Shown: positions 1-9,816 of the stretch, piece after piece | Position numbering within the stretch: position 1 is the stretch's first letter | How the letters are laid out: every line of letters starts with the position of its first letter | NCBI RefSeq assembly: GCF_002104995.1 | Contig: NW_024468249.1 | Coordinates: 2,790,001-2,854,000 of the forward strand | DNA length: 64,000 nucleotides | Source of the DNA: Linderina pennispora | Lineage: Eukaryota > Kickxellomycota > Kickxellomycetes > Kickxellales > Kickxellaceae | Reading direction: 5' to 3' | The notes under the pieces: model-generated | Seen by the model: only the letters and a program-made list of their open reading frames with translations | Told to the model about the DNA's origin: nothing | Databases searched by the model: none | Position numbers and translations under genes: made by a program

Positions 1-723
1 ACTGCCAGTGTATGTGTCGGTCGAGAGCAGCGGTGCGTCCCACCATTCAACTGTGGGCGGCTCCGGCGGCCGGATTGCAGTCGTGTCCAGCACCTCATCT
101 TCGAGCCGCGCCTTCTCTGCGCGCTCGGCGATTTCGGCCTTGAGCTGCTCGAGCTTCTGCTCGGCACGCACCCGGTCGCCCTGCTCAATAAACCGGCCAG
201 GCCGTGCAAAATGGATTTTCTTGGCGTGCCTACGCTGCTTGGGCATTGCCGAGCGCTGGCCTCCCAAATGCGGGTCAAAGTACGGGTTCTTTTGCGGGTC
301 AGCAAATGCTACCGGCGCCTCGTGCTCAATCTTCATCCGCTTAGGCTGCGGCTGAACGCGCTGGTTCGCCTTTATCGACGATATCCGTGGCATGGGAACT
401 CCACGCGTGGATTTGATGTCGCCGCTTAGCATTGGGTGGAGCTCAGTCGGTATCGCTGCGGATTTGCTGCTGCTGGCCCGGACGCTGCTGGCGCCAATGC
501 CCTGTGCCTTCATCCGAGCCTCGATTCGGGCGCGCGTGGCAGCGATCGATGCATGCAGCGACGGTGCGCTGGATGTTGTCGATGATTCTGCTGCTGCAGG
601 CGGGGGTCGAACGCTACTTGTGCCAGCACTGGTCGGAATTCCCATTTTAGCCATGCGAGCCAAAACCTCAGCCCGCTTCTTCGCAATGAGCTCCTTTGTT
701 GCTTCCTGGCTTGGCGTAGACAT
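1..723 (-). CDS. PRP3: U4/U6 snRNP protein Prp3, N-terminal part (3' end beyond window)
   Basis: Spliceosomal protein of the U4/U6.U5 tri-snRNP, acting in nuclear pre-mRNA splicing. The frame opens at ATG 723-721 and stays open to the window edge, giving 241 codons without a stop. The first 110 residues are Ala/Ser-rich with helical charged stretches. The Prp3 signature follows: NPYFDPHLG, then RPGRFIEQGDRVRAEQKLEQ, then an acidic/basic helix and PPTVEWWD, the same order as in human and yeast Prp3. The C-terminal PRP3 and DUF1115-like parts lie outside the window. It is divergent from the WD40 gene, sharing a 613-bp upstream region. No intron is needed in the visible part. Family assignment is firm; only the C-terminus is unseen. 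Confidence 0.9.
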   Translation of the reverse strand, partial: MSTPSQEATKELIAKKRAEVLARMAKMGIPTSAGTSSVRPPPAAAESSTTSSAPSLHASIAATRARIEARMKAQGIGASSVRASSSKSAAIPTELHPMLSGDIKSTRGVPMPRISSIKANQRVQPQPKRMKIEHEAPVAFADPQKNPYFDPHLGGQRSAMPKQRRHAKKIHFARPGRFIEQGDRVRAEQKLEQLKAEIAERAEKARLEDEVLDTTAIRPPEPPTVEWWDAPLLSTDTYTGS

Positions 724-1336
724 GACTGATAGAAAAGGTGTAAATGAGGACTAGATAGCAACTTCCCATCTGGCGCCGCCCTTTTGTATATATTTTTGCT
801 GTCGGCGCAATTTCACTAAGAGTATGGGTCATCGCGTGATACTGACGCGATCTCGACGCGGGTGAGCCTAAATGCTGCGATCGCGTTTGTTTTTACTCGC
901 TTTTTACTGATATTAAACCCCATTAACGCGTTTCAGCTCTTTTGCCTGTTCATTTCGGCCCGTTTTTTGTTACTTGCACTCTTGCTGCTCTTTCATTCTT
1001 CATTTTGCTGCCAGCCCACGGCCAAACATTGTATGTACGCTATTCATAGACACGCTCGCTCGGAAGCATTCCGCAAAGAGCGCCGAGTATCCATTGAGCA
1101 AACTGTACATGAGCCCAAACGGAGCAAGAGAGTGAAAAATTTTCGGCTAATGGAAGCCGAAGAGCCCCGAACCAGATAGAATGAGCCGTTTTGAACGACG
1201 AAACGCAACGCTGCGACTAAAATTCTCTCCCTCCCTTCTCTGCTCTGCATTTTTAAACACCAACAATTAGGGCACAATCCTCTTCGCAGCACATAGTCTG
1301 AGACGCGACTTACTCTGCCTCCACACAGCAAACAAA
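724..1336. promoter_or_regulatory. Divergent intergenic region, Prp3 / WD40 gene
   Basis: This 613-bp region separates two genes transcribed away from each other, so it must hold both promoters. I see T-rich and C-rich stretches but no clear TATA box. Short open frames here have no recognisable features. Confidence 0.5.
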
Positions 1337-3325
1337 ATGGTAAGACAACCTGGTGCGTGAAAAGTGTACGTGAAATGCATAGCCGCCCTGCAATACTAAA
1401 CCGTCCTTGCCCACCCACCCTTTGCCTAGGTTAACCCTGGAGACTACCTCCCGTCGGACGAAGAGATCGATATCGAGATGTTCGACTCTGACACAGAGCT
1501 CAGCAAATCGCTGACGGCGCTGCGACAACAGGCCGCCAGCACACGGGCGGCAGCAAAGGAAGACTCTGACAGCGACTTTGAGACCACAAAACCAAAGCGC
1601 GGCGCACCAGCCTCTAAACGCGGCCGTGGGCGTGGGCGTGGACGCGGTGCTGGTACAGCAGCAGGTAGAACAAGAAACGCTGCGGAGGAGGAGGATCCTG
1701 ATAATCCAAAGCCAAAGCCCCGTCGCGGACGCCCGCCAAAGCCAAAGACCGACGATGGCGAGTACGGAGCTCCTAAGAAACGCGCGGCAAAGGGCAAAGG
1801 GAAGGCAAGACAAACCACGCTTGACGATATTAAGGGTCCAGCAAAGCCGCTTGTTTTTGATCCAGCAGAGATTGCGGCGCTCAAGGAGCAGTACCCTGAC
1901 CAGTACTGGACGCAATTAACACACCCAGCCTCGACTGACGCGAGCGACCCGATGGGCGGCCCCATCGACTATATTGACGAGGAGCACCCGCTAGAGCTAA
2001 TACCAACCAACATTGCAGATCAGATGGCTCTGACGGGAATTGCGCTGTCGCCCGACGGCACACTACTGGCGACGCTGGGCAGCTCCGGACAGATTCACAT
2101 ATGGGACACAGAATCATTCGAGTGCCTAGCTACGCTGCGTGACAAGTCGGAGCCCAACATTGACGAGTTCTTTGTCGGCCAGTTTACTCCTACCGGCGAG
2201 TACCTGGTTGTTGGTGGCAAATTGAAGGACCGCAAACGGTGGTCGGAGGCCGACGAGGACAACCACATCCTGCCGTGCCCACTCAAGATCTTCAACGTGC
2301 TGACGGGCGAGGTAGTGGCGAGACTCGAGGGACATGCAGAAGAGATCCTCAGCGTCAAGGGCGTTGTGTACAAGGGCGAGAACTACTTTGTGACCACCAG
2401 CCAGGACGGCTACATCCGGCGCTGGCACATGGACTCGTCGTGGATTGTTCTGCTTGAGGAGTCGAAGGAGATCACCGATGGCGTTACCTGCATGGCATTT
2501 ACTGTATCGTTTGTCCCCAGCACTGGCAACCGCTTCTTCCTAGCGTCCACCGACGACCATGTCACGCTCATGGATCTAGAGCGGTGCGTAATTGTGCAGC
2601 GCTTTGACCCCATATACTCGTCGTACTGCGACTGCGGCAAGTTCATTGAGCCTGTCGAGAAGCCACTAGTTGGCTCTAAAAAATACAGCATCATCGAAAA
2701 CGACGACGCGACAAATGGCGCAACGACATCGGAGGCGCCAGTCGAACTGCCTGCACCTAGCGGCCCCTACGCATACTTTGTCACGCGTGGAGTTGAATTG
2801 CTGGATGCCGAGGACAACACGGTCTCCTCACGGCCCAACACATGCACTTTGCACCGGCTGGTGTACCCGACCGAGCCCGATGGCAAGTTTGAGCTGCAGG
2901 AGATCCGGCGGTACTATAATGAAGACTACCTGTCGAACTCGTGGCTAATTCGCATTGCCAGCAACGGACGGTACCTGCTGGCGCCAACGCTCAACGGTCA
3001 GGTGTTTGCGTTCCACATTGCCACTGGCAAGGTCACGGGTATCCTGCGTGATCACGATACAATTGAGGTGCGCGACTGCAAATTCCATCCATCGCGCAAG
3101 CTCTTGTTTACGTGCAGCGACGATGGCACGGTCAAGGTGTACAAGAGCGTCTACAGACCCAAGGGCGCGATGAAGGCAGGCAATGGCTGTGCTGAGGATG
3201 TCGAGATGGCTGAAGAGTCTGTAGCAGCGTCTACAGCTGTAACCAACACCCCAGTTGCTGAAGAGCTGAAGAACAGCAATGAAGGCGACGACAGCGCCAT
3301 GGTGGATGTGGTCAGCACAGATTAG
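1337..3325 (+). CDS. WD40-repeat protein with basic AT-hook-like N-terminus, two exons
   Basis: Probable nuclear WD40 scaffold protein of 632 aa. Exon 1 contributes only the start codon (ATG 1337-1339). An intron at 1340-1429 begins GTAAGA, carries the branch-like ATACTAAAC and ends CCTAG. Exon 2 then reads VNPGDYLPSDEEIDIEMF in the same frame as the long downstream ORF, which makes the upstream start convincing. Residues about 50-110 are Arg/Gly/Lys/Pro-rich with GRGRGRGRG and RRGRPPKPK, like AT hooks. WD repeats follow, for example SPDGTLLATLGSSGQIHIWD, EGHAEEILSVKG, TTSQDGYIRRWHMD and FTCSDDGTVKVYK. The tail is acidic. I do not recognise an exact ortholog; a chromatin-associated role is inferred from the AT-hook-like segment only. 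Confidence 0.85.
1340..1429 (+). other. Intron directly after the start codon of the WD40 gene
   Basis: 90-nt GT-AG intron. The donor GTAAGA directly follows ATG. The branch-like TACTAAAC lies about 30 nt before the CCTAG acceptor. Reading resumes in phase 0. Confidence 0.8.
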
Positions 3326-3849
3326 CTCTTCTATTTAAAACTGCAGGAGGTTATAAATCACATATCAACTTGTTCAAACATTTGCCGCCAAGACGTACAT
3401 AGCTCCTCTTATCTCTATTGTCATATACAGCACTCGCACAACATCTACATGTACTAAGCTCATTTTCTGGTTTTCTGTAGTAGGTCCAGGCCCCAAGACT
3501 TCTTAAATTTAGACTTGCTACATCCAGTGCCAGCTGCGTATACAGTGTCATGAGCAAATGCTTGTCTCTTAGCTGACTGCGTGTTAGGCTCCACCTGTTG
3601 TCCCATCCACCATGTGGTTGGCGAGCTACTTGCTGGGTCTTATATAGCAGCACCCCTTGTTTAAAAAATTGGCTATTTAGATACTTCATGAAATCTACGC
3701 AACGAGGCACCAATAGCCTGATGCCGTGACATATGCACAGCCTGGTATAGCCGCTATACGATGGTCCTCCGAATACCCATGCTACTTGATAGACAATTAC
3801 ATGCTGCTGTTTTATGTTTTGCTTGGAGAAATGCTCTACACCATGGATT
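3326..3849. other. Convergent 3' intergenic region
   Basis: Tail-to-tail spacer between the WD40 gene and EAF. A 170-codon antisense frame crosses it but looks non-coding: no domain, and it overlaps the EAF 3' end. I see no other feature. Confidence 0.5.
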
Positions 3850-4953
3850 TCAGCTAACTCCAAGGCTACGCTCTAGGTCCTCTTCTAGATCATCAAACTC
3901 GTCAGAGTTTTCGTTATCCTGGTCAGCTGCTGACGACAGGCCTTTACTCTGCGAGGTAGCTGAATTGGGCGCTGCATGTATTGGCGAGGTGCTACCCGAC
4001 TCGATATCGCCAAACAGGTCGTCTGCATTGCCGGCATCGTCGACATTAACAGTCTCGAACTCGCTATCATCGTCTTCTCCCACTTCCTCAAACGTCTCAA
4101 AGGGCGCAGAGGTGCCAATGGGCGCTGGGATGTCCTCAAACACAATATCATCGTCGCTGTTCTGGTCCGACAGCGACCTGACATCGTCGTCGTGGTGGAA
4201 CTGCGCGTCTTCGACATCCTCAAACATGTCATCATCGCTAGCAGCATCCAGTATCTCGTCGATATTCTCCTCCAGCTCCATGCCCAGCTGGTCGTCCGGG
4301 CCCTGTGGTTTATGTGCTGCCTGCGAGCTCGAGCCGCGGCGGCTCTGGTTGCGCGATACGTCTCCCGACTCACTGCCATCGTTGAGGATCCCCTCCAACT
4401 CGAGCGCAAACGCATCATCGTCAGAGCCATCCTCCATATCTGAGGTAGCCTTGCCTTTGGGCTTTGGCTTTGGTTCTACTGCCACGTATGTGCTGCTGGG
4501 CAGCGCCAGTTTCCCTGAAGCTGCACTTGCACTGGCAGCACCACTGACGGTACCAGCCTTTACCGTGCAGTTGGACGATATCCGTTCGACCACAAACACC
4601 TGGCTCTCTTTGTCGTACAGCAACACGCAATCGACCTCGTCGACGTCCCGCGGCACAACATCATAGTCACCCTCATAGGTGCACTGTGTTTTCTGGTCCC
4701 ACGCGTCAATTTCCATCAGCAGTGCCTGCTTGGCCGACGTGTCCAGCAGCCGTGCCCGAATGTTGCTGCCATTTTCAAGTGTCTCCCGGCTCACTTTGGT
4801 TGTGCTGCGTGGCAATTGCCGCGACACTATGTGGAACTCGCTATCCTCCGAGCTCTGGGCACCTGCCGCGTCGGAGTCATTGGCTGTCTGCGGGCTGATT
4901 GAAGCCCCTACCCGTACATTGTAGGTTGTCAGGGTTTCTAAATTAATGGACAT
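3850..4953 (-). CDS. ELL-associated factor (EAF)-type transcription elongation protein
   Basis: Predicted nuclear partner of the RNA polymerase II elongation factor ELL, 367 aa. The N-terminal EAF domain (about residues 8-135) shows the family pattern: a short NVRVGASI strand, FHIVSRQLPRST, and the conserved VDCVLLYDKESQVFVVERIS segment followed by a basic turn. The rest is the expected acidic, Ser-rich transactivation-like region with runs of Asp/Glu (DDDMFEDVEDAQ, NSDDDIVFED) and the linker PKPKPKGKA. The start ATG 4953-4951 is the first in frame. It is divergent from the RAD51D-like gene with 173 bp between the two start codons. A single exon is sufficient and no disruption is visible. The EAF assignment rests on the N-terminal pattern. 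Confidence 0.75.
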   Translation of the reverse strand: MSINLETLTTYNVRVGASISPQTANDSDAAGAQSSEDSEFHIVSRQLPRSTTKVSRETLENGSNIRARLLDTSAKQALLMEIDAWDQKTQCTYEGDYDVVPRDVDEVDCVLLYDKESQVFVVERISSNCTVKAGTVSGAASASAASGKLALPSSTYVAVEPKPKPKGKATSDMEDGSDDDAFALELEGILNDGSESGDVSRNQSRRGSSSQAAHKPQGPDDQLGMELEENIDEILDAASDDDMFEDVEDAQFHHDDDVRSLSDQNSDDDIVFEDIPAPIGTSAPFETFEEVGEDDDSEFETVNVDDAGNADDLFGDIESGSTSPIHAAPNSATSQSKGLSSAADQDNENSDEFDDLEEDLERSLGVS

Positions 4954-5126
4954 TTTTTAAAAAATAAAACAAAGGTTCGGAAGTGGACAGAAATTGGTGT
5001 GCGAACCACAACCTTGTATCACTGGCAGATGCCAGTCAGGCAATTTTTTTCCCAATAGGTGACCAGAGCGGCGCAGCCATACCGCTCTCTCCCTTGTCTG
5101 ACAAATATCTATACGCCGCTACTATC

Positions 5127-6134
5127 ATGCCTCCACTCGGTTCAGCAAAGTATATCAGGCAGGCCACCAAGGGGCTGCTGCCACTGGACTCCTGCGTGTC
5201 GGCACTCCAGGCCATCGGCGTACTGACAGACTTTGACATACTCCTGCAGTCGGACGTGCTCTCGCAAACACCGGCTGCCCTGCATCCGCACATCAAGCAG
5301 CTGCGCATGATAGTACTTGATCACTTTGCTAGTGCTGGAGCTACCGCATTAGAACTGCAGCCAAGGTTGAAGGAACCTGCTATTAGCAGCGGTGTCGCAG
5401 CATTAGACTCGCTGTTGCTCGGAGGGCTACCCATGGGCCACATTATGGAGCTATGCGGCAAGTCAGGAGTAGGCAAGTCGGGGCTAGCTATATCTTTTGC
5501 CGCCCACCACCTGCTGTTGCCAGAGGCCACGGATAACACACGCAGGGTCTACTATATACACACCAGTACTTTGTCAGTGTGGCGCATTCAAAAGACGCTA
5601 CAAGCTCGCTTGCGAGACTTGGGCAAGAAGACGACGGGATCGGCACTGCAGGAGGCCATGGAGCGTGTTACGACTGTAGAATGCACGACTATCGACGCAC
5701 TGTTAACATTTCTCTACGGGTTTGTTGACATGCGCTCTACTGCAGACGCAGAGTCGCACGGTTCCCATGATCTGCTGGTCATTGACAGCATCCGCCCACT
5801 GCTTGTCAGTGCGCTCCAGAAGGATATGGACGTTGATGTGCATATACATGCAGTCGGGGCTGCTCTGCGCCAGCTTTGTCGCATGATACACCCTCCATGC
5901 GCAGCGCTTATCGTCAATGGCGTCAGTGTCCGCGAGCAGCCAGATGGCACGGTCAGCGTGAGACCTAGCCTAGGCACCTCCTGGGGACAGGTCAGTCACA
6001 CACACCTACTGTTGGACCAGGGCGATATGCAGAATGCCGATAACCGGAGACATGAAGGTGCTAGCAACTGTGCTAAAGTCGCCATCCATCGCTGCTGGTC
6101 AGCACATATCGCTCACACTACCACCATAGACTAG
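5127..6134 (+). CDS. RAD51 paralog, RAD51D-like RecA-fold ATPase
   Basis: Predicted homologous-recombination protein of 335 aa, close to the usual RAD51D length. Upstream in-frame GTG codons exist, but ATG 5127 gives an N-terminus (MPPLGSAKY...) that aligns with RAD51D, so I chose it. A small helical N-terminal domain (residues about 1-75) is followed by GVAALDSLLLGGLPMGHIME. Walker A is GKSGVGKS at residues 111-118, Walker B is HDLLVIDSI, and LGTSWGQVSHTHLLLDQ corresponds to the paralog LGxSW...LLD motif. Eukaryotic RAD51D works in the BCDX2 complex at broken forks. No intron is apparent. It is convergent with the SH3 gene, 68 bp away. Assignment to D rather than another paralog is inference. 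Confidence 0.75.
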   Translation: MPPLGSAKYIRQATKGLLPLDSCVSALQAIGVLTDFDILLQSDVLSQTPAALHPHIKQLRMIVLDHFASAGATALELQPRLKEPAISSGVAALDSLLLGGLPMGHIMELCGKSGVGKSGLAISFAAHHLLLPEATDNTRRVYYIHTSTLSVWRIQKTLQARLRDLGKKTTGSALQEAMERVTTVECTTIDALLTFLYGFVDMRSTADAESHGSHDLLVIDSIRPLLVSALQKDMDVDVHIHAVGAALRQLCRMIHPPCAALIVNGVSVREQPDGTVSVRPSLGTSWGQVSHTHLLLDQGDMQNADNRRHEGASNCAKVAIHRCWSAHIAHTTTID

Positions 6135-6202
6135 GCAAGTTATGGAATATTTTGATAATAGCGATGTTGAAACATGTTAGAACTGTACCATCCAGACTGC
6201 AC

Positions 6203-8458
6203 TTACAACTTGTGCAGGATCTCTTTAAAGTAGCCATTTGCTTCTTCATCCTGTTTGCTGCTGCCTTTCCAGCTGCTGCCATCAGATACGCGCCTTCTGT
6301 GCTGTGACTCGGCACTAGGAGCCTTTGCCCTGCCCTTATCACTCTGACCAAGGTCCTGCTGTGACCTCTGCTGCCTAGGCTGGCTTGCCTCGATGGCTGA
6401 CGGAGTCATAAAGTGAGCAGTCGAAAAGAACAGGCAGCGCCGTGGAATCATTCCGCATTCATTATTCTGCGACGCATTCATTGCCAACACCCACCCGTCG
6501 GCAAACTCGCCCAGCACATACACACTATCACTGCGCTGCACGGCCAGCTCGTCGGAAAGAGAAGGGAGGTGTGGCTCGACAATACGCAACGGCCCTAGTG
6601 GTGGCTTGTGGCGCTTGGAAAACTGATAGTTGTCTGAGATGCTCTCGCTGCTGCCTGGTACACTCGCAGGTGATGGATGGGTGGGTTTGGTGGCGGGCTT
6701 TTCTACAACAGGTGCGACCACTGCGGGCTGAGACCGTGGGCTGACTATATTGCCAACACGCTGTTTGAGGCGTTCGAACAGATCGTCGACCTTGCTGGAT
6801 GTGGCAAGCGAGGGTTGAATCGGACTGTGTCGCGCAGCGGCTCTGCCGCGACCATGCTTTGGCTTGCGTATCCCCCCGCGCGGGCCGGGTATACCGCTTG
6901 TCGAGTCCTGTGCTGACCCTGGTGTTTCAAGCAGCGGCCCGGCATGGGCCGAGGATGATGAGCCTTGAACTGCTGTTCCTACTGTCGCCAGCCCGTGCAC
7001 AGTGTAAATTGTCGTATTTTGCCGGCGTGTAGCACGCGGCACTGCGACGATATCTTGATTCGCTGACACTTGGCGTGCTGCGCGGCCTGGTCGCTGCGAC
7101 GTTATAGACGCAACCCGGTTATGCGGAGCCAATGCTGCTGCTTTCCTGCCTTTGCTCACATCCTCAGAATCGAACAGCGAGTCTGTGGGCAGCTGTACTC
7201 GACCAGCACTCCGCCGATCAAACGACTTCGATATTGGTTGGCCTGCAGTCGACCGGGATACACCACCCGGACGCATGCGACGTAGCTTCTCTTCAAAGGT
7301 CAGTTCGTCGTCGTCGTCGTCGTCGTCATCCGATAGGATCGGGTGTGACACTGTACTGTTGACCATGGCTGCCTGCTGGGTCCGCGCACTCATACGCCGA
7401 CCACGACGCCGGAAGTAGAAATACAGCGCAATACCGGTAAGGAGTAGGACACCGATTACGATTAATGCAATGAATCCGAGCGGCAGGTCAGTAGTCTCAC
7501 TGCTACCACTGTTAACTGGCCCGTGGCTGTTGCTGGTTGTAGCAGTCTTGGGCACAACATCTGTCGCTGACATGATGGTAGGCGACTCGGCTTCAGTTGA
7601 CCTCATCTTGGATATTGACGGCGTCCTTGTTGTGATCCTCCCGGGCAACGTCACCGGCGTCGCATGCCCTAGACGCGGCGGTAGATAGTCAACCGTGAAC
7701 GTCAAGGGTACCTGATAGCCGACGGTAGATACACCAGTGAGTCTGCCGGCAGGTAACTTTGTTGCTGGCGGCTCAAAAGCACGTGTAGTGGCTGCAGGAG
7801 GGATCGGTGAAGCGATGGTCGTAGGCGACGACTCAATGTGAAGCACCATCACAGGCTCTGTTGCCTGTGGATCGGCCGCCAGTACCGGGATATCAGAGAA
7901 TGTTGCGATCGGGGTTCCCATCGCTATCATATCTTCTTCGCTCAGGTCCCGCACGCTCGTGGCCGTGTGCCTATCTTGCACCTGTGGTGCCCGGCTAACG
8001 GCACTTGATGCAATAGCGCTGTCCTGCTTTTGTTGCTGTTGGCCGACTGTTGGCTGGCTTGGCGTGTTTGACGGACTGACAACGCTCTTTGTACCGCTGG
8101 TTAATACCGGTGTCGAGAGCCCCAGTCGCAGAGGAGTCTGCTCAACCTGTGATGTGTTTTCGAGCACGTAATGGTGTACAGCATTAAGCTGCGGGTGCTT
8201 CTGGTGATGATGGCGCGAGGTACTGGACTTGGGTAAATAGCTCGATGGTGCTATGTAACTGGATTTTGGCATGGCTGCTGACAGTGTAGCCCGAATGATC
8301 GGCCAGGATGCTGATTCATGGGTGCTGAGTCTTGCGGGCTGTGATGAATGGGCCAGCGGAGGTGTGGGTGTGTTTAGCAGATCCTGCAGCCGCAGGATTT
8401 CATGCATGGCAGGGACAACACTGATATCGCCTGAGTCTTCTATTATGTCGGGCACCAT
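6203..8458 (-). CDS. Single-pass membrane protein with cytoplasmic SH3 domain
   Basis: 751-aa predicted type I-like membrane protein. I chose ATG 8458-8456; the frame is open slightly further upstream but only through a TTG. Residues 1-320 are Ser/Thr/Pro-rich, mucin-like. One membrane helix (LGFIALIVIGVLLLTGIAL, about residues 325-345) is followed by the stop-transfer YFYFRRRGRR. The cytoplasmic part carries a run of eight Asp encoded by a GAC/GAT microsatellite (plus strand near 7303-7330), basic low-complexity sequence, and an SH3 domain at about 630-680 (DELAVQRSDSVYVLGEFADG then GWVLAMN). No signal peptide is visible, so an upstream exon could be missing. The architecture resembles fungal membrane SH3 sensors (Sho1/Mtl-like) but orthology is not claimed. 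Confidence 0.75.
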   Translation of the reverse strand: MVPDIIEDSGDISVVPAMHEILRLQDLLNTPTPPLAHSSQPARLSTHESASWPIIRATLSAAMPKSSYIAPSSYLPKSSTSRHHHQKHPQLNAVHHYVLENTSQVEQTPLRLGLSTPVLTSGTKSVVSPSNTPSQPTVGQQQQKQDSAIASSAVSRAPQVQDRHTATSVRDLSEEDMIAMGTPIATFSDIPVLAADPQATEPVMVLHIESSPTTIASPIPPAATTRAFEPPATKLPAGRLTGVSTVGYQVPLTFTVDYLPPRLGHATPVTLPGRITTRTPSISKMRSTEAESPTIMSATDVVPKTATTSNSHGPVNSGSSETTDLPLGFIALIVIGVLLLTGIALYFYFRRRGRRMSARTQQAAMVNSTVSHPILSDDDDDDDDELTFEEKLRRMRPGGVSRSTAGQPISKSFDRRSAGRVQLPTDSLFDSEDVSKGRKAAALAPHNRVASITSQRPGRAARQVSANQDIVAVPRATRRQNTTIYTVHGLATVGTAVQGSSSSAHAGPLLETPGSAQDSTSGIPGPRGGIRKPKHGRGRAAARHSPIQPSLATSSKVDDLFERLKQRVGNIVSPRSQPAVVAPVVEKPATKPTHPSPASVPGSSESISDNYQFSKRHKPPLGPLRIVEPHLPSLSDELAVQRSDSVYVLGEFADGWVLAMNASQNNECGMIPRRCLFFSTAHFMTPSAIEASQPRQQRSQQDLGQSDKGRAKAPSAESQHRRRVSDGSSWKGSSKQDEEANGYFKEILHKL

Positions 8459-8897
8459 TTGCTTCGATAATATGAGCTTGTTAGGAGAGCACAATGTTCA
8501 GATATGGATAAAGAGAAAGGAAATGTGAAAGAGCATTTGCTTGTAAAGGTACCAGGGTCCAAAAACCACCAGCCTTCTTCGAAGGCATGCCGAACGAGCA
8601 TATGAATATTTCAATCTTTTCAGGCTGCTTGGTAGGCACCCGAAAAATAAACCACGCTTTTTGCAGGACTTATTTCTGTGCTTCGATGCCTGTCCAGGAG
8701 GGCTATATTTGCTATGGTCTCGAAATATAGCATTGGCTTCCAACCGATCAAAATTTCGGAAAATAGCATGAAAAATTCGCGCGTAATTTATGCACTTTCA
8801 GCATCCAAAAAAAAAACGGCCAATTTCCTCCCTCACCCGCCTTTCCTCTTTGCCAACGAATTTTGATATCGCATTTACCCTTTGTTTGTACATTAGA
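8459..8897. promoter_or_regulatory. Divergent intergenic region
   Basis: 439 bp between the SH3 gene and the SAP30BP-like gene, which are transcribed away from each other. It holds an A-run near 8810 and pyrimidine-rich sequence near 8825-8890 just before the second gene. No clear TATA box. Confidence 0.4.
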
Positions 8898-9724
8898 ATG
8901 GCCACTCCGCAGAATGTGCTGGCAACTGCGTTTGGTGCATATGCCAGCGATAACGAGGATAGCAGCGACTTTGAGAACTCGAAAGGCACCCTGGACGAGG
9001 GTACGGGCGACCCAACTTGTACAGTACGACACAGACGAAAACGACGAAGTCGAAGAAGGCATGAGCAACAGCAACGGGGCCTATGGAGAAGGCCAAGGAA
9101 GGAACTATTGAAGAGGAGGATACGGCTGAAGGCACACCTCAGGGCAGCGACACAGAGCCAGACGGCGAGCCCTCTGCAGAGTACAGCGGCGTAGACGCCG
9201 AAGCACTTTCAGGGTTTAGAGCTGTGCAGCGCGATCTGGACAATCTGTTGGGAAGCGACAAGGTTCCTGACTTTGCACCACTGACGAACCCAACGCCGTG
9301 CGCACCCGAACTAGCGGCCAAATTCGATCAGTGGCACGCATTGAAGAACCAGGGAGCCAACTACAACGCGGTGCTGGCACGCAACAAGACACTACGCAAC
9401 CCGAACATCTACGATCGACTGGTCGACCATCTGAACATTCAGGAGACAGGGTCAAACCTGCAGGTCGCCGGGTTTGAGCCGGAAACACTGCGGCAGGGCT
9501 TTGATGCCCGTGTGCTGGCTGAGGAGCAAGAGAGGAGGGCGCGTGAGTCTGCAGTCCGCCGGGCATCGGGGAATACAGGCATTAACAAGCGGATCGAGTT
9601 CCAGCCTGCCAGCCAGAACCCTCCCCAGACACTGGCAGGCACAAACAACAAGGCATTCAGCGATGCCCTACAGCGGGCGCAGCTGATCGCCCAGCACCTG
9701 TCTCGGCCCAGTAGTAACAAGTAG
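8898..9724 (+). CDS. SAP30BP/HCNGP-like protein, probably two exons
   Basis: Nuclear co-regulator/splicing-associated family (SAP30-binding protein, HCNGP). The N-terminus from ATG 8898 (MATPQNVLATAFGAYASDNE) matches the family's MAxxxNVLxxxxxYAxD opening. The conserved core lies downstream in another frame: TPCAPELAAKFDQWHALKNQ, YNAVLARNKTLRNPNIYDRL and VAGFEPETLRQGF. The frames join through a possible 71-nt intron at 9001-9071 (GTACGG to AACAG), giving 251 aa. The intron itself reads as acidic protein in a third frame (YDTDENDEVEE), so an indel instead of an intron is possible. The HCNGP core ends with a low-complexity Ser/Asn tail. Confidence 0.7.
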
Positions 9725-9816
9725 TGCTGCGCTCTCCTTTTTTTTCTAAAAGTGTATCTTGCTACATACAGGCATCGTTCAAATGTAAAGCACAATGAGA
9801 GATTGGAAGGGCGACT

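Noticed and set aside
3351-3863. 170-codon minus-strand frame downstream of the WD40 gene
   Set aside because: No domain, overlaps the EAF 3' end and the 3' UTRs; composition looks non-coding.
3761-4666. 301-codon plus-strand frame opposite EAF
   Set aside because: Ser-rich shadow of the acidic coding strand.
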